A stretch of 13,993 bases of DNA from AcAMD-5 sp044343935 (GTDB lineage Bacteria > Actinomycetota > Actinomycetes > S36-B12 > UBA5976), in assembly GCA_044343935.1 (NCBI GenBank), contig JBIJDU010000029.1, positions 1 through 13,993 on the forward strand, given 5' to 3'. Positions 1 through 6,243 of this stretch are shown one piece after another. A program made the translations under genes and the position numbers. The notes beneath the pieces are model-generated. The model made no database searches. It was not told where the DNA came from and worked only from the letters and a program-made list of their open reading frames with translations. Every line of letters starts with the position of its first letter. Within the stretch, counting starts at the first letter, position 1.

Positions 1-78
1 GCAAAGTTAAGCGATCTAGCCGAGTTAAAACTGCGAGCACAACAAGTATTAACTGGTTTGGCGAACGGAACAATCTGA
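1..78 (+). CDS. C-terminal fragment of an unidentified protein (partial)
   Basis: Frame 1 is open from the left edge to a TGA at 76-78, giving 25 residues that end in VLTGLANGTI. The stretch is rich in Leu, Ala and charged residues (DLAELKLRAQQ), which would suit a terminal amphipathic helix. The stop lies one base before the 3' end of the minus-strand tRNA-Val, so this would be a gene convergent with the tRNA and packed tightly against it. The start and most of the protein lie outside the window, and I do not recognise the family. A 25-codon open frame at an edge can occur by chance, so the call rests mainly on the tight fit against the tRNA. Confidence 0.4.
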   Translation, partial: AKLSDLAELKLRAQQVLTGLANGTI

Positions 79-79
79 G

Positions 80-153
80 TGGGCCGCGAGGGACTCGAAC
101 CCCCGACACCCGCCTTGTAAGGGCGGTGCTCTAACCAACTGAGCTAGCGGCCC
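80..153 (-). tRNA. tRNA-Val (anticodon UAC)
   Basis: Read on the minus strand this folds as a complete cloverleaf. The acceptor stem is GGGCCGC/GCGGCCC, the D arm is GCTC-AGTTGGTTA-GAGC, and the anticodon stem is CCGCC/GGCGG around the loop CTTACAA. A 5-nt variable loop GTGTC follows, then a T arm of GGGGG/CCCTC with the TTCGAGT loop. Loop positions 34-36 are TAC, which reads GUA valine codons. The discriminator base is A (position 80), as is usual for valine tRNAs. CCA is not encoded, since the next bases are CTC, so it must be added enzymatically. The gene lies 30 bp downstream of ahpE on the same strand. Confidence 0.97.
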
Positions 154-154
154 A

Positions 155-170
155 TTTGCTGGGCAGCAAA
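155..170. repeat. Perfect inverted repeat between ahpE and tRNA-Val
   Basis: TTTGCTG-GG-CAGCAAA has 7-bp arms around a 2-bp centre. As RNA it would form a 6-bp stem with a 4-nt loop (GCCC on the minus strand). It lies in the 30-bp gap after the ahpE stop and ends one base before the tRNA 5' end. No T-run follows it in the minus direction, so it is not a classic intrinsic terminator. It could stabilise the ahpE mRNA end, guide processing of the tRNA precursor, or be a protein-binding site. A TANNNT hexamer (TAAGGT, minus strand, 170-175) lies beside it and could be a -10 for the tRNA, but no -35 is apparent. Confidence 0.5.
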
Positions 171-183
171 CCTTATCGGGTGG

Positions 184-636
184 CTATGCCAGGCTCGCCA
201 AGGCTTCGCGATAAGCGTTCACGTCGCGCGCTTCGCCGGGACCGTTCACCACCAGCCAGCGAATCACGCCGGTTTTATCAATTACAAATGAGCCACGGGT
301 GCTCATGCCGCGCTCTGGCAGAAATACGCCATATTTTTCACTGACTTCACCATGCGGCCAGAAATCACTTAACAATAAATAATCCAAGTTTTCAGCCTTA
401 GCAAAAGCAGTTAACGAATATGCTGGATCGCAAGATATTCCTAAAATCACCGTATCGTCGCTGGCTGCTGGCATCTCATCTCGAATAGCGCAAACTTCGG
501 TGGTGCAGATGCCAGAAAAAGCAAATGGGTAGAAAAAAACCAACACGTTTTTGCCGCGAAAATCTGATAGCGAGACTTTCTGGCCATTACTTGCAGTTAA
601 ACTGAAATCTGGTGCGAGATCGCCAACTTTTAACAT
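184..636 (-). CDS. ahpE: Peroxiredoxin, AhpE/BCP type
   Basis: This is a 150-residue cytoplasmic thiol peroxidase that reduces hydrogen peroxide and organic hydroperoxides. The N-terminus MLKVGDLAPDFSL is typical of the AhpC/TSA fold. The active-site segment PFAFSGIC (37-44) places the peroxidatic cysteine at C44, followed by C49 in the CxxxxC spacing used by BCP peroxiredoxins. The stretch LLSDFWPHG and the later TRGSFVID closely match Mycobacterium AhpE. I chose the ATG at 636 over the upstream in-frame start at 690 because the family begins here and AGGAA (645-649) lies 8 nt upstream. That ribosome site overlaps the DUF3052 stop codon (TAGGAA), which points to translational coupling. DUF3052-aceE neighbours match the Mycobacterium layout. 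Confidence 0.93.
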   Translation of the reverse strand: MLKVGDLAPDFSLTASNGQKVSLSDFRGKNVLVFFYPFAFSGICTTEVCAIRDEMPAASDDTVILGISCDPAYSLTAFAKAENLDYLLLSDFWPHGEVSEKYGVFLPERGMSTRGSFVIDKTGVIRWLVVNGPGEARDVNAYREALASLA

Positions 637-647
637 CAATGTCGTTC

Positions 648-1067
648 CTATCGTTTCGCTTTTGGGGCAACCAATCTGGTGCCTTGCCAACTTGGTGCTG
701 CATTAATAGTGCTAGTTGCCTGTAAGCCAGCGGATGGCGCGGCTTCAGTTATTTCTTCTGGCTCGACAAAACCATCGCGGCCAGGTTTTGGCGTTAACAA
801 CCAGATAACACCTTGATCCGTTAGTGGATGAATGGCATCCATTAACGCTTCGACTAAATCATCATCGCCATCACGGAACCAGAACAGCACGACATCAACG
901 ACATCTTCAAAATCAGCATCAACTAGATCGGCGTCAATCGCAGCTGCTACCGCAGCGCGTAATTGCGCATCAACATCTTCGTCCCAGCCCAGTTCTTGCA
1001 CAACTTGGCCTGGCTTCACCCCGAGGCGGGCAGCTATCGCTGCTGCGCTCTCAGCGCTGGAAGTCAC
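648..1067 (-). CDS. DUF3052 family protein
   Basis: This is a 139-residue acidic protein of an actinobacterial family with no established function; the Mycobacterium homologue lies between ahpE and aceE as it does here. Visible landmarks are the N-terminal AARLGVKPGQVVQELGWDEDVD, a central acidic stretch DVVDVVLFWFRDGDDDL, then HPLTDQGVIWLLTPKPGRDG, and a C-terminal AAPSAGLQATSTINAAPSW ending in a basic tail. The start is the GTG at 1067, because AGAAGGAG (1073-1080) sits 5 nt upstream; the GTG at 1097 would put that strong ribosome site inside the gene. No signal peptide or membrane segment is visible, so it is probably cytoplasmic. It is the first gene of a pair with ahpE, 11 bp apart. Confidence 0.9.
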   Translation of the reverse strand: MTSSAESAAAIAARLGVKPGQVVQELGWDEDVDAQLRAAVAAAIDADLVDADFEDVVDVVLFWFRDGDDDLVEALMDAIHPLTDQGVIWLLTPKPGRDGFVEPEEITEAAPSAGLQATSTINAAPSWQGTRLVAPKAKR

Positions 1068-1215
1068 CCATTCTCCTTCTGGTTGTGCCCACCTCACGCG
1101 GGTCAGTGGGAGAAGTCAAGACTGGCTGGGCGATTGTGGCAAGTCAGACACCCATCCAAGTGCCAACTCCCCCACAGATAGGCGAGAATAGGGCGGTAAA
1201 TCTTGAGAGGAAACT
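1068..1215. promoter_or_regulatory. Divergent control region between DUF3052-ahpE and aceE
   Basis: These 148 bp separate two divergent start codons and must hold at least one promoter. On the minus strand TATTCT (1185-1190) fits a -10 hexamer (TANNNT) for DUF3052, with a weak TTTCCT 17 bp upstream. On the plus strand no convincing -10/-35 pair stands out for aceE. AGAGG (1206-1210) is the aceE ribosome site, 5 nt before its GTG. CCCAC and GTGGG at about 1088-1110 could pair but have a long interior and do not look like a terminator. Antisense frames across this region have no coding character. Confidence 0.4.
1073..1080 (-). promoter_or_regulatory. Strong ribosome binding site for the DUF3052 gene
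   Basis: Minus-strand AGAAGGAG lies 5 nt before the GTG at 1067. It is the best Shine-Dalgarno match in the window and decides the start against the GTG at 1097. Confidence 0.8.
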
Positions 1216-3951
1216 GTGAGCGCAGAACTAGAGCAAGAAGCCATGATGCCAGGTGGGTTACCCACCCAGTACGTCGATACCGATCCAGATGAAACTGGCG
1301 AGTGGCTGGAATCTTTAGATGGTGTAATCGAAACCAAGGGAACCCAGCGCGCTCATCAATTGATGCTCTCCATGCTTCGGCATTCCGCTGAACGCAATAT
1401 TGGATTGCCGCTCGTACGTTCAACTGACTACATCAACTCAATTGCCCCAGAAAAAGAGCCAGAGTTTCCAGGTAATGAATCATTAGAGAAAAAGATTCGT
1501 CGATTGATGCGTTGGAATGCTGCGATCATGGTGCATCGCGCGCAGCGACCAGGGGTCGGCGCCGGTGGTCATATCTCAACTTATGCATCAAGTGCATCAC
1601 TTTATGAAGTGGGATTCAATCACTTCTTTCGTGGCAAGAACCACCCAGGTGGTGGCGATCAGATTTTTTACCAAGGCCACGCCTCGCCTGGTATGTATGC
1701 CCGCGGTTTTGTTGAAGGCAGATTGTCGGAAGCACAACTTGATGGATTTAGGCAAGAGTTAAGTCAAGCGCCAAATGGAATTCCGTCGTATCCACATCCT
1801 CGATTAATGTCTGACTTCTGGGAATTTCCAACAGTGTCCATGGGGCTTGGTCCAATTCACGCCATTTATCAAGCTCGATTTAATCGTTATTTACATAACC
1901 GCGGCATAAAGGACACCAGCGAACAACATGTTTGGGCATTTCTTGGTGATGGCGAAATGGATGAACCTGAATCAACTGGTGCGATCAGGTTGGCAGCGCG
2001 AGAAGATCTTGACAATTTAACATTTGTGGTGAACTGTAATTTGCAACGACTAGATGGTCCAGTTCGCGGTAATGGCAAGATTATTCAAGAACTCGAAGCG
2101 TTGTTTCGAGGTGCTGGCTGGAATGTTATTAAAGTTATCTGGGGCCGCGAATGGGATCAACTGTTAGCAGCTGACACCGATGGTGCGCTGATTGAATTAA
2201 TGAATTGCACCCCGGATGGTGATTTCCAGACTTACAAAGCCGAAGATGGCGCATATGTGAGAGCGAACTTCTTTGGTCGCGATCCGCGCACCGCAGCGTT
2301 AGTTGCGAATTGGTCTGATGATGATATTTGGAACTTAAAGCGAGGGGGCCATGACTATCGGAAACTTTATGCAGCTTATAAAGCAGCAACCGAACATAAA
2401 GGCCAGCCAACAGTTATTTTGGTGAAAACCATCAAGGGCTACACCTTGGGACATCATTTCGAAGGCAGAAACGCTACTCACCAGATGAAGAAACTTACTG
2501 AAGATGACCTCAAGGGTTTTAGAGATCGGCTGCAAATTCCAATTGCGGATGCTGCGTTGGATAAATATTTGCCACCTTATTACAAGCCAAGCGAGGATTC
2601 CGAAGAAATGCAGTATCTGCATGAGCGCCGCCGCGCGCTAGGTGGCTATTTACCATGTCGCCGAACGGTGGCAAAGCCATTACCGCAACCGAGCGAGAAA
2701 GCATTTGAATTCTCCCGCCGCGGCTCCGGTAACCAGCAAGTTGCAACAACAATGGCATTTGTTCGCCTGCTCAAAGAGTTACTAAAAGAAGAAGAGATGG
2801 GCCAGCGTTTTGTCCCAATCGTGCCAGATGAAGCACGTACATTTGGTATGGATTCCCTCTTTACGTCCCACAAGGTGTATTCACCGCATGGCCAAAATTA
2901 CACCTCTGTTGATCGCGAATTGTTCCTTTCGTATAAAGAAGCAACTACCGGTCAAGTATTAGAAGAAGGCATTACTGAAGCTGGCGCAATGTCATCATGG
3001 TTAGCCGCTGGCAGCGCTTATGCCACCCATGACGAACCGATGATTCCAGTTTATGTGTTTTATTCGATGTTTGGTTTCCAGCGAACTGGTGATCAATTCT
3101 GGGTCGCAATGGATCAGATGGCACGTGGGTTTATTTTGGGTGCAACCGCTGGTCGAACCACATTAAATGGTGAAGGACTGCAACACCAAGATGGTCATTC
3201 GCCGATAATCGCTGCAACAAACCCAGCGGCAGTTGTTTATGACCCGGCATTCGGCTTTGAGATCGCACATATTGTTAAAGATGGTTTAAAGCGAATGTAT
3301 GGCGAAAACCCAGAAAATATCTTCTACTACTTCACCGTTTACAATGAACCAATTGATCAACCAGCTGAACCTGAAAACTTAGACGTTAATGGCGTACTAA
3401 AAGGTGTTTATCGATTTGCTGCGGCACCTGCTGGTGCTGGCGCAAAAGTTTCGATTATGGCCTCTGGCATTTCCCTACCGTGGGCAATTAAGGCGCAGCA
3501 GATTCTGAATGAAAAGTGGAATGTGCAAGCTGAGATTTGGTCAGTTACCTCCTGGGTTGAGTTACGCCGTGATGCACTTGAAGTTGATCGAGCGAACTTC
3601 TTAAACCCAACTGCCAAACCAAAAGTGCCGTTTGTGACCCAACAACTTGAAAGCGCAATTGGTCCGATCATTGCGGTAAGTGACTATATGCGCCAAGTGC
3701 CAGATCAAATCAGGCAATGGGTGAAGCAAGACTTTTACTCCCTAGGTACTGATGGTTGGGGCATGAGCGATACCCGCGGCGCACTGCGTCGGCACTTCTT
3801 AGTTGATGCCGAATCCATCACAGTACAGGCGCTTGCTGCACTTGCCGCCAAAGGTGAGATTCCAGCTGAGCAGGTAACTCAAGCACTGACGGAATACCAG
3901 TTAGCTGATCCAAAAGCAGCAGACGCTGGAAATACTGAAGGAACGGGCTGA
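1216..3951 (+). CDS. aceE: Pyruvate dehydrogenase E1 component, homodimeric type
   Basis: AceE is a 911-residue thiamine-diphosphate enzyme. It decarboxylates pyruvate and passes the acetyl group to the lipoyl domain of the E2 subunit of the pyruvate dehydrogenase complex, supplying acetyl-CoA. It matches E. coli AceE end to end. Conserved blocks include GHISTYASSASLYEVGFNHFF (split across 118-138) and the TPP/metal motif GDGEMDEPES (244-253) continuing to NCNLQRLDGPVRGN (273-286). Further on are DEARTFGM, YYSMFGFQR-type and TTLNGEGLQHQDGHS segments, and the C-terminal LGTDGWGMSDTR. The start is a GTG with AGAGG 5 nt upstream; in-frame ATGs 9-10 codons in are alternatives. E2 and E3 are not in the window. 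It is transcribed away from DUF3052-ahpE and toward the fatty-acid genes it feeds. Confidence 0.98.
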   Translation: MSAELEQEAMMPGGLPTQYVDTDPDETGEWLESLDGVIETKGTQRAHQLMLSMLRHSAERNIGLPLVRSTDYINSIAPEKEPEFPGNESLEKKIRRLMRWNAAIMVHRAQRPGVGAGGHISTYASSASLYEVGFNHFFRGKNHPGGGDQIFYQGHASPGMYARGFVEGRLSEAQLDGFRQELSQAPNGIPSYPHPRLMSDFWEFPTVSMGLGPIHAIYQARFNRYLHNRGIKDTSEQHVWAFLGDGEMDEPESTGAIRLAAREDLDNLTFVVNCNLQRLDGPVRGNGKIIQELEALFRGAGWNVIKVIWGREWDQLLAADTDGALIELMNCTPDGDFQTYKAEDGAYVRANFFGRDPRTAALVANWSDDDIWNLKRGGHDYRKLYAAYKAATEHKGQPTVILVKTIKGYTLGHHFEGRNATHQMKKLTEDDLKGFRDRLQIPIADAALDKYLPPYYKPSEDSEEMQYLHERRRALGGYLPCRRTVAKPLPQPSEKAFEFSRRGSGNQQVATTMAFVRLLKELLKEEEMGQRFVPIVPDEARTFGMDSLFTSHKVYSPHGQNYTSVDRELFLSYKEATTGQVLEEGITEAGAMSSWLAAGSAYATHDEPMIPVYVFYSMFGFQRTGDQFWVAMDQMARGFILGATAGRTTLNGEGLQHQDGHSPIIAATNPAAVVYDPAFGFEIAHIVKDGLKRMYGENPENIFYYFTVYNEPIDQPAEPENLDVNGVLKGVYRFAAAPAGAGAKVSIMASGISLPWAIKAQQILNEKWNVQAEIWSVTSWVELRRDALEVDRANFLNPTAKPKVPFVTQQLESAIGPIIAVSDYMRQVPDQIRQWVKQDFYSLGTDGWGMSDTRGALRRHFLVDAESITVQALAALAAKGEIPAEQVTQALTEYQLADPKAADAGNTEGTG

Positions 3952-3962
3952 TTTTCAGGAAT

Positions 3963-3985
3963 TTGACCCTTTTCAGCTGGGTCAA
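3963..3985. repeat. Inverted repeat in the aceE-fabD gap
   Basis: TTGACCC (3963-3969) and GGGTCAA (3979-3985) form perfect 7-bp arms around a 9-nt loop. The right arm also overlaps a small palindrome, GGGTCAACCC. A further GGGTCA copy at 4008-4013 lies just before the fabD ATG, within its presumed ribosome site. No T-tract follows the hairpin, so it is not a standard terminator. It could be an operator for a dimeric regulator, or an RNA structure controlling fabD translation or aceE mRNA stability. Its position before the fatty-acid operon favours a regulatory role, which is inference. Confidence 0.5.
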
Positions 3986-4014
3986 CCCGTGAGTAATGAA
4001 GTACGGTGGGTCAG

Positions 4015-4953
4015 ATGTTGTGCGTCGTAGCCCCTGGTCAAGGAGCGCAATCCCCCGGCATGCTCAAGCCCTGGCTTGAGCTCTCTGGCGTATCTGAAAC
4101 TTTAAGTAAATGGTCTGCCGCCAGCAAAGTTGATTTGCTACTGCATGGCACTGAATCTGATGGCGAAACCATCCGAGATACGGCGATTGCGCAAGCGTTG
4201 CTAGTTGCCAATTCCCTGATTGCAATTAAACAGATTTTTCCAGAGCGACTTGATCTGCTGCGTCAGGTTCATCTAGTTGCGGGTCACTCAGTTGGTGAAT
4301 TGGTAGCAGCCGCCATTAGTGGCGTAATCACCGAAGATACTGCAATGAATCTAGTTGGCGTAAGAGGCCGTGCGATGGCGCTAGCAGCGGCAGTTGCACC
4401 CACTTCAATGACTGCCGTTCTAGGCGGTGAACCAGATCAGATAATTGCACATTTAGCAAAATTGGATTTAGTTGCGGCAAATGTAAATGGCGCTGGCCAA
4501 ATAATTGCCGCCGGGACGCTAGAAGCATTAGCGCGATTAGCTGAAAGTCCGCCAGCGAAAACAAAACTGCGGCCATTGTCAGTAGCAGGTGCATTTCACA
4601 CTAAACATATGCAAGCTGCAGTTGAAGCATTGCGCGGGGCTGCTTTGGAATTTTCCATAAAGAACCCTGAAATCACATTGTTAAGTAATCGAGACGGCGC
4701 AATTGTTGATACTGGCGAGGATGCAATTGCTCGCATTGTGACGCAAGTTAGCAATCCAGTTAGATGGGATTTATGCCAAAAGAGCATGGAGCGATTAGGA
4801 GTGACCGGAATTTTGGAATTAGCACCAGGTGGGACATTAGTAAATATTGCAAAACGCGAATTTGAAGATGTGCAAACTTTTGCGATAAAGAATCCTGCTG
4901 ATATTGCTGGTGCAAAAGATTTCATTCTCAATCACCAACGGCGGGCAGCATGA
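4015..4953 (+). CDS. fabD: Malonyl-CoA:ACP transacylase
   Basis: FabD transfers the malonyl group from CoA to the phosphopantetheine arm of AcpP, supplying extender units for type II fatty acid synthesis in the cytoplasm. From the chosen ATG it has 312 residues, normal for the family. Motifs are APGQGAQSPG near the N-terminus, GHSVGE with nucleophile S92, R117 in VRGRAM as the carboxylate-binding arginine, and GAFHTKHM with H195 completing the catalytic dyad. A GTG at 4006 is in frame but has no visible ribosome site. The ATG at 4015 has GGTGG about 5 nt upstream and gives the family-typical MLCVVAPGQGAQ. The 3' end overlaps fabH by 4 bp (ATGA), so the two are translationally coupled. Confidence 0.96.
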   Translation: MLCVVAPGQGAQSPGMLKPWLELSGVSETLSKWSAASKVDLLLHGTESDGETIRDTAIAQALLVANSLIAIKQIFPERLDLLRQVHLVAGHSVGELVAAAISGVITEDTAMNLVGVRGRAMALAAAVAPTSMTAVLGGEPDQIIAHLAKLDLVAANVNGAGQIIAAGTLEALARLAESPPAKTKLRPLSVAGAFHTKHMQAAVEALRGAALEFSIKNPEITLLSNRDGAIVDTGEDAIARIVTQVSNPVRWDLCQKSMERLGVTGILELAPGGTLVNIAKREFEDVQTFAIKNPADIAGAKDFILNHQRRAA

Positions 4954-5951
4954 CGCAGATTAAAAGTGCGCCAGCACGAGTTGGTGCGCGGATAATGGGA
5001 ATTGGGGCTTATCGACCATTCCGAGTGGTGACAAACGACGAGATTGCACCGCTGATTGATTCCAGTGACGAATGGATTCAACAACGAACTGGAATTCAAA
5101 CCAGACGATTTGCCAGCGAGCACGAAACTTTGGATGAAATGGCAGCGTTAGCGGCAGCAGAAGCGCTTGCTGATGCTGGCGTTAAACCAGAGCAGATTGG
5201 TGTGGTTTTAGTTGCCACGTTAACTAACCCAGTTCAGTTTCCAGCAGTTGCGCCAACTGTTGCCACCAAACTAGGTATTCCCGATCCAGGTGCATTTGAT
5301 ATTGGCGCAGCTTGCGCTGGATTTGTGTACGCACTTAGTACAGCGGCTGACATGGTGAAGTCAGGTAGTGTCGAGTATGCGTTAGTTATTGGTGCTGAGC
5401 GGATGACTGACGTGCTTGATTTCACCGATCGTGGTAGCGCTTTTATTTTTGGAGATGGTGCTGGCGCGATGGTGGTAGGTCCGGCTGACTTTAATGGTTT
5501 TGGGCCAATAATTTTTGGTTCTGATGGTTCGCAAGCAGATGCGATTTCAATGACTTCTACTTGGTTTGATTTTCGCAGCGGTAAAGCACCAGCACCGCCA
5601 ACATTGCGGATGGCTGGACAGCAAGTTTTTCGCTGGGCAGTATCAGAAATGGTTGGCGTTGCTCAACGCGCAATTACTGCCGCTGGCTTAGAACCAAAAG
5701 ACTTAGCAGCTTTCGTGCCGCATCAGGCAAATAATCGAATTACTGATGCCATTGTGAAAGCACTAGATTTCCCAGATACTGTGGCGGTGGCCAGAGATAT
5801 CCGGGATAGCGGTAACACAACTGCCGCAACCGTTCCGCTCGCACTGCATGCACTTCGCAGTGAGGGTAGAGCACCAGCTGGCGCCCCGGCCTTGCTTTTA
5901 GGTTTTGGTGCTGGCCTGACATACGCTGCTCAGGTAGTAGCGCTGCCGTAA
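4950..5951 (+). CDS. fabH: Beta-ketoacyl-ACP synthase III
   Basis: FabH starts fatty acid chains by condensing an acyl-CoA primer with malonyl-ACP. The protein has 333 residues. The catalytic triad is visible: C122 in GAACAGF, H258 in VPHQANNR and N289 in DSGNTTAATVPLAL. The N-terminal block DSSDEWIQQRTGIQTRR and the C-terminal GFGAGLTYA are also family hallmarks. The primer preference (acetyl versus branched-chain) cannot be read from sequence alone. The ATG overlaps the fabD stop as ATGA, with a weak GGCGGG upstream. The gene ends in tandem stops (TAATAA, 5949-5954). The fabD-fabH-acpP-fabF order resembles Streptomyces; Mycobacterium tuberculosis keeps fabH elsewhere. Confidence 0.97.
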   Translation: MTQIKSAPARVGARIMGIGAYRPFRVVTNDEIAPLIDSSDEWIQQRTGIQTRRFASEHETLDEMAALAAAEALADAGVKPEQIGVVLVATLTNPVQFPAVAPTVATKLGIPDPGAFDIGAACAGFVYALSTAADMVKSGSVEYALVIGAERMTDVLDFTDRGSAFIFGDGAGAMVVGPADFNGFGPIIFGSDGSQADAISMTSTWFDFRSGKAPAPPTLRMAGQQVFRWAVSEMVGVAQRAITAAGLEPKDLAAFVPHQANNRITDAIVKALDFPDTVAVARDIRDSGNTTAATVPLALHALRSEGRAPAGAPALLLGFGAGLTYAAQVVALP

Positions 5952-5956
5952 TAATC

Positions 5957-5974
5957 GCTTAACGAACGTTAAGC
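5957..5974. repeat. Perfect palindrome between fabH and acpP
   Basis: GCTTAACG-AA-CGTTAAGC is an 18-bp site with 8-bp perfect arms and a 2-bp centre, sitting in a 41-bp gap. As RNA it would make a 7-bp stem with a GAAC loop; as DNA it has the compact symmetry of a dimeric repressor site. It ends just before the acpP ribosome site (AGAAGGA, 5976-5982). No T-run follows it. Possible roles are an mRNA stability or processing element that raises acpP output above fabH, or an operator. Confidence 0.55.
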
Positions 5975-5992
5975 CAGAAGGATGGAAAGTAA

Positions 5993-6232
5993 ATGAACGC
6001 TGACGAAGTAATGCGCGAGATGGCGGTAATTTTGGATGAAGTTGCCGGAGTTGCTGCTGATCAAGTTGCCATGGATAAGTCGTTCACCGACGATCTAGAG
6101 GTTGATTCGTTGTCAATGGTTGAGGTAGTTATGGCCGCTGAGGATAAGTTCGGCGTGAAAATTCCTGACGAGGAAGTCAAGAACCTTCGCACTGTTGGCG
6201 ACGCAGTTAACTTCATCGTGAAGTCCGCTTAA
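5993..6232 (+). CDS. acpP: Acyl carrier protein
   Basis: AcpP carries growing acyl chains as thioesters on phosphopantetheine during fatty acid synthesis. The protein is 79 residues, small and acidic, with the modification site S39 in VDSLSMVEVVMAAEDKFG and the usual helix III region IPDEEVKNLRTVGDAV. Its codon use differs from its neighbours: all three Phe are TTC, all three Asn are AAC and four of five Lys are AAG, whereas fabF mostly uses AAT for Asn. That suggests selection for high expression, although the gene is short. The ribosome site AGAAGGA is 10 nt from the ATG, with a second GGA nearer. An 18-bp palindrome lies directly upstream. Confidence 0.97.
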   Translation: MNADEVMREMAVILDEVAGVAADQVAMDKSFTDDLEVDSLSMVEVVMAAEDKFGVKIPDEEVKNLRTVGDAVNFIVKSA

Positions 6233-6243
6233 TTTCAGAATTC

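Noticed and set aside
637..690. 18-residue N-terminal extension of the peroxiredoxin
   Set aside because: Would overlap DUF3052, has no family match, and the ribosome site AGGAA lies just before the ATG at 636.
1068..1097. Longer DUF3052 start at the GTG at 1097
   Set aside because: It would place the strong AGAAGGAG ribosome site inside the coding sequence; the family starts near the GTG at 1067.
824..1219. Several plus-strand open frames opposite DUF3052
   Set aside because: They are low-complexity Ser/Thr/His/Gln-rich shadows of the conserved minus-strand gene, with no family features.
1103..1423. 106-codon minus-strand frame across the aceE promoter and 5' end
   Set aside because: It lies antisense to conserved aceE codons and shows no domain or ribosome site.
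4006..4014. fabD start at the GTG at 4006
   Set aside because: No ribosome site in front; the ATG three codons later gives the family N-terminus and has GGTGG upstream.
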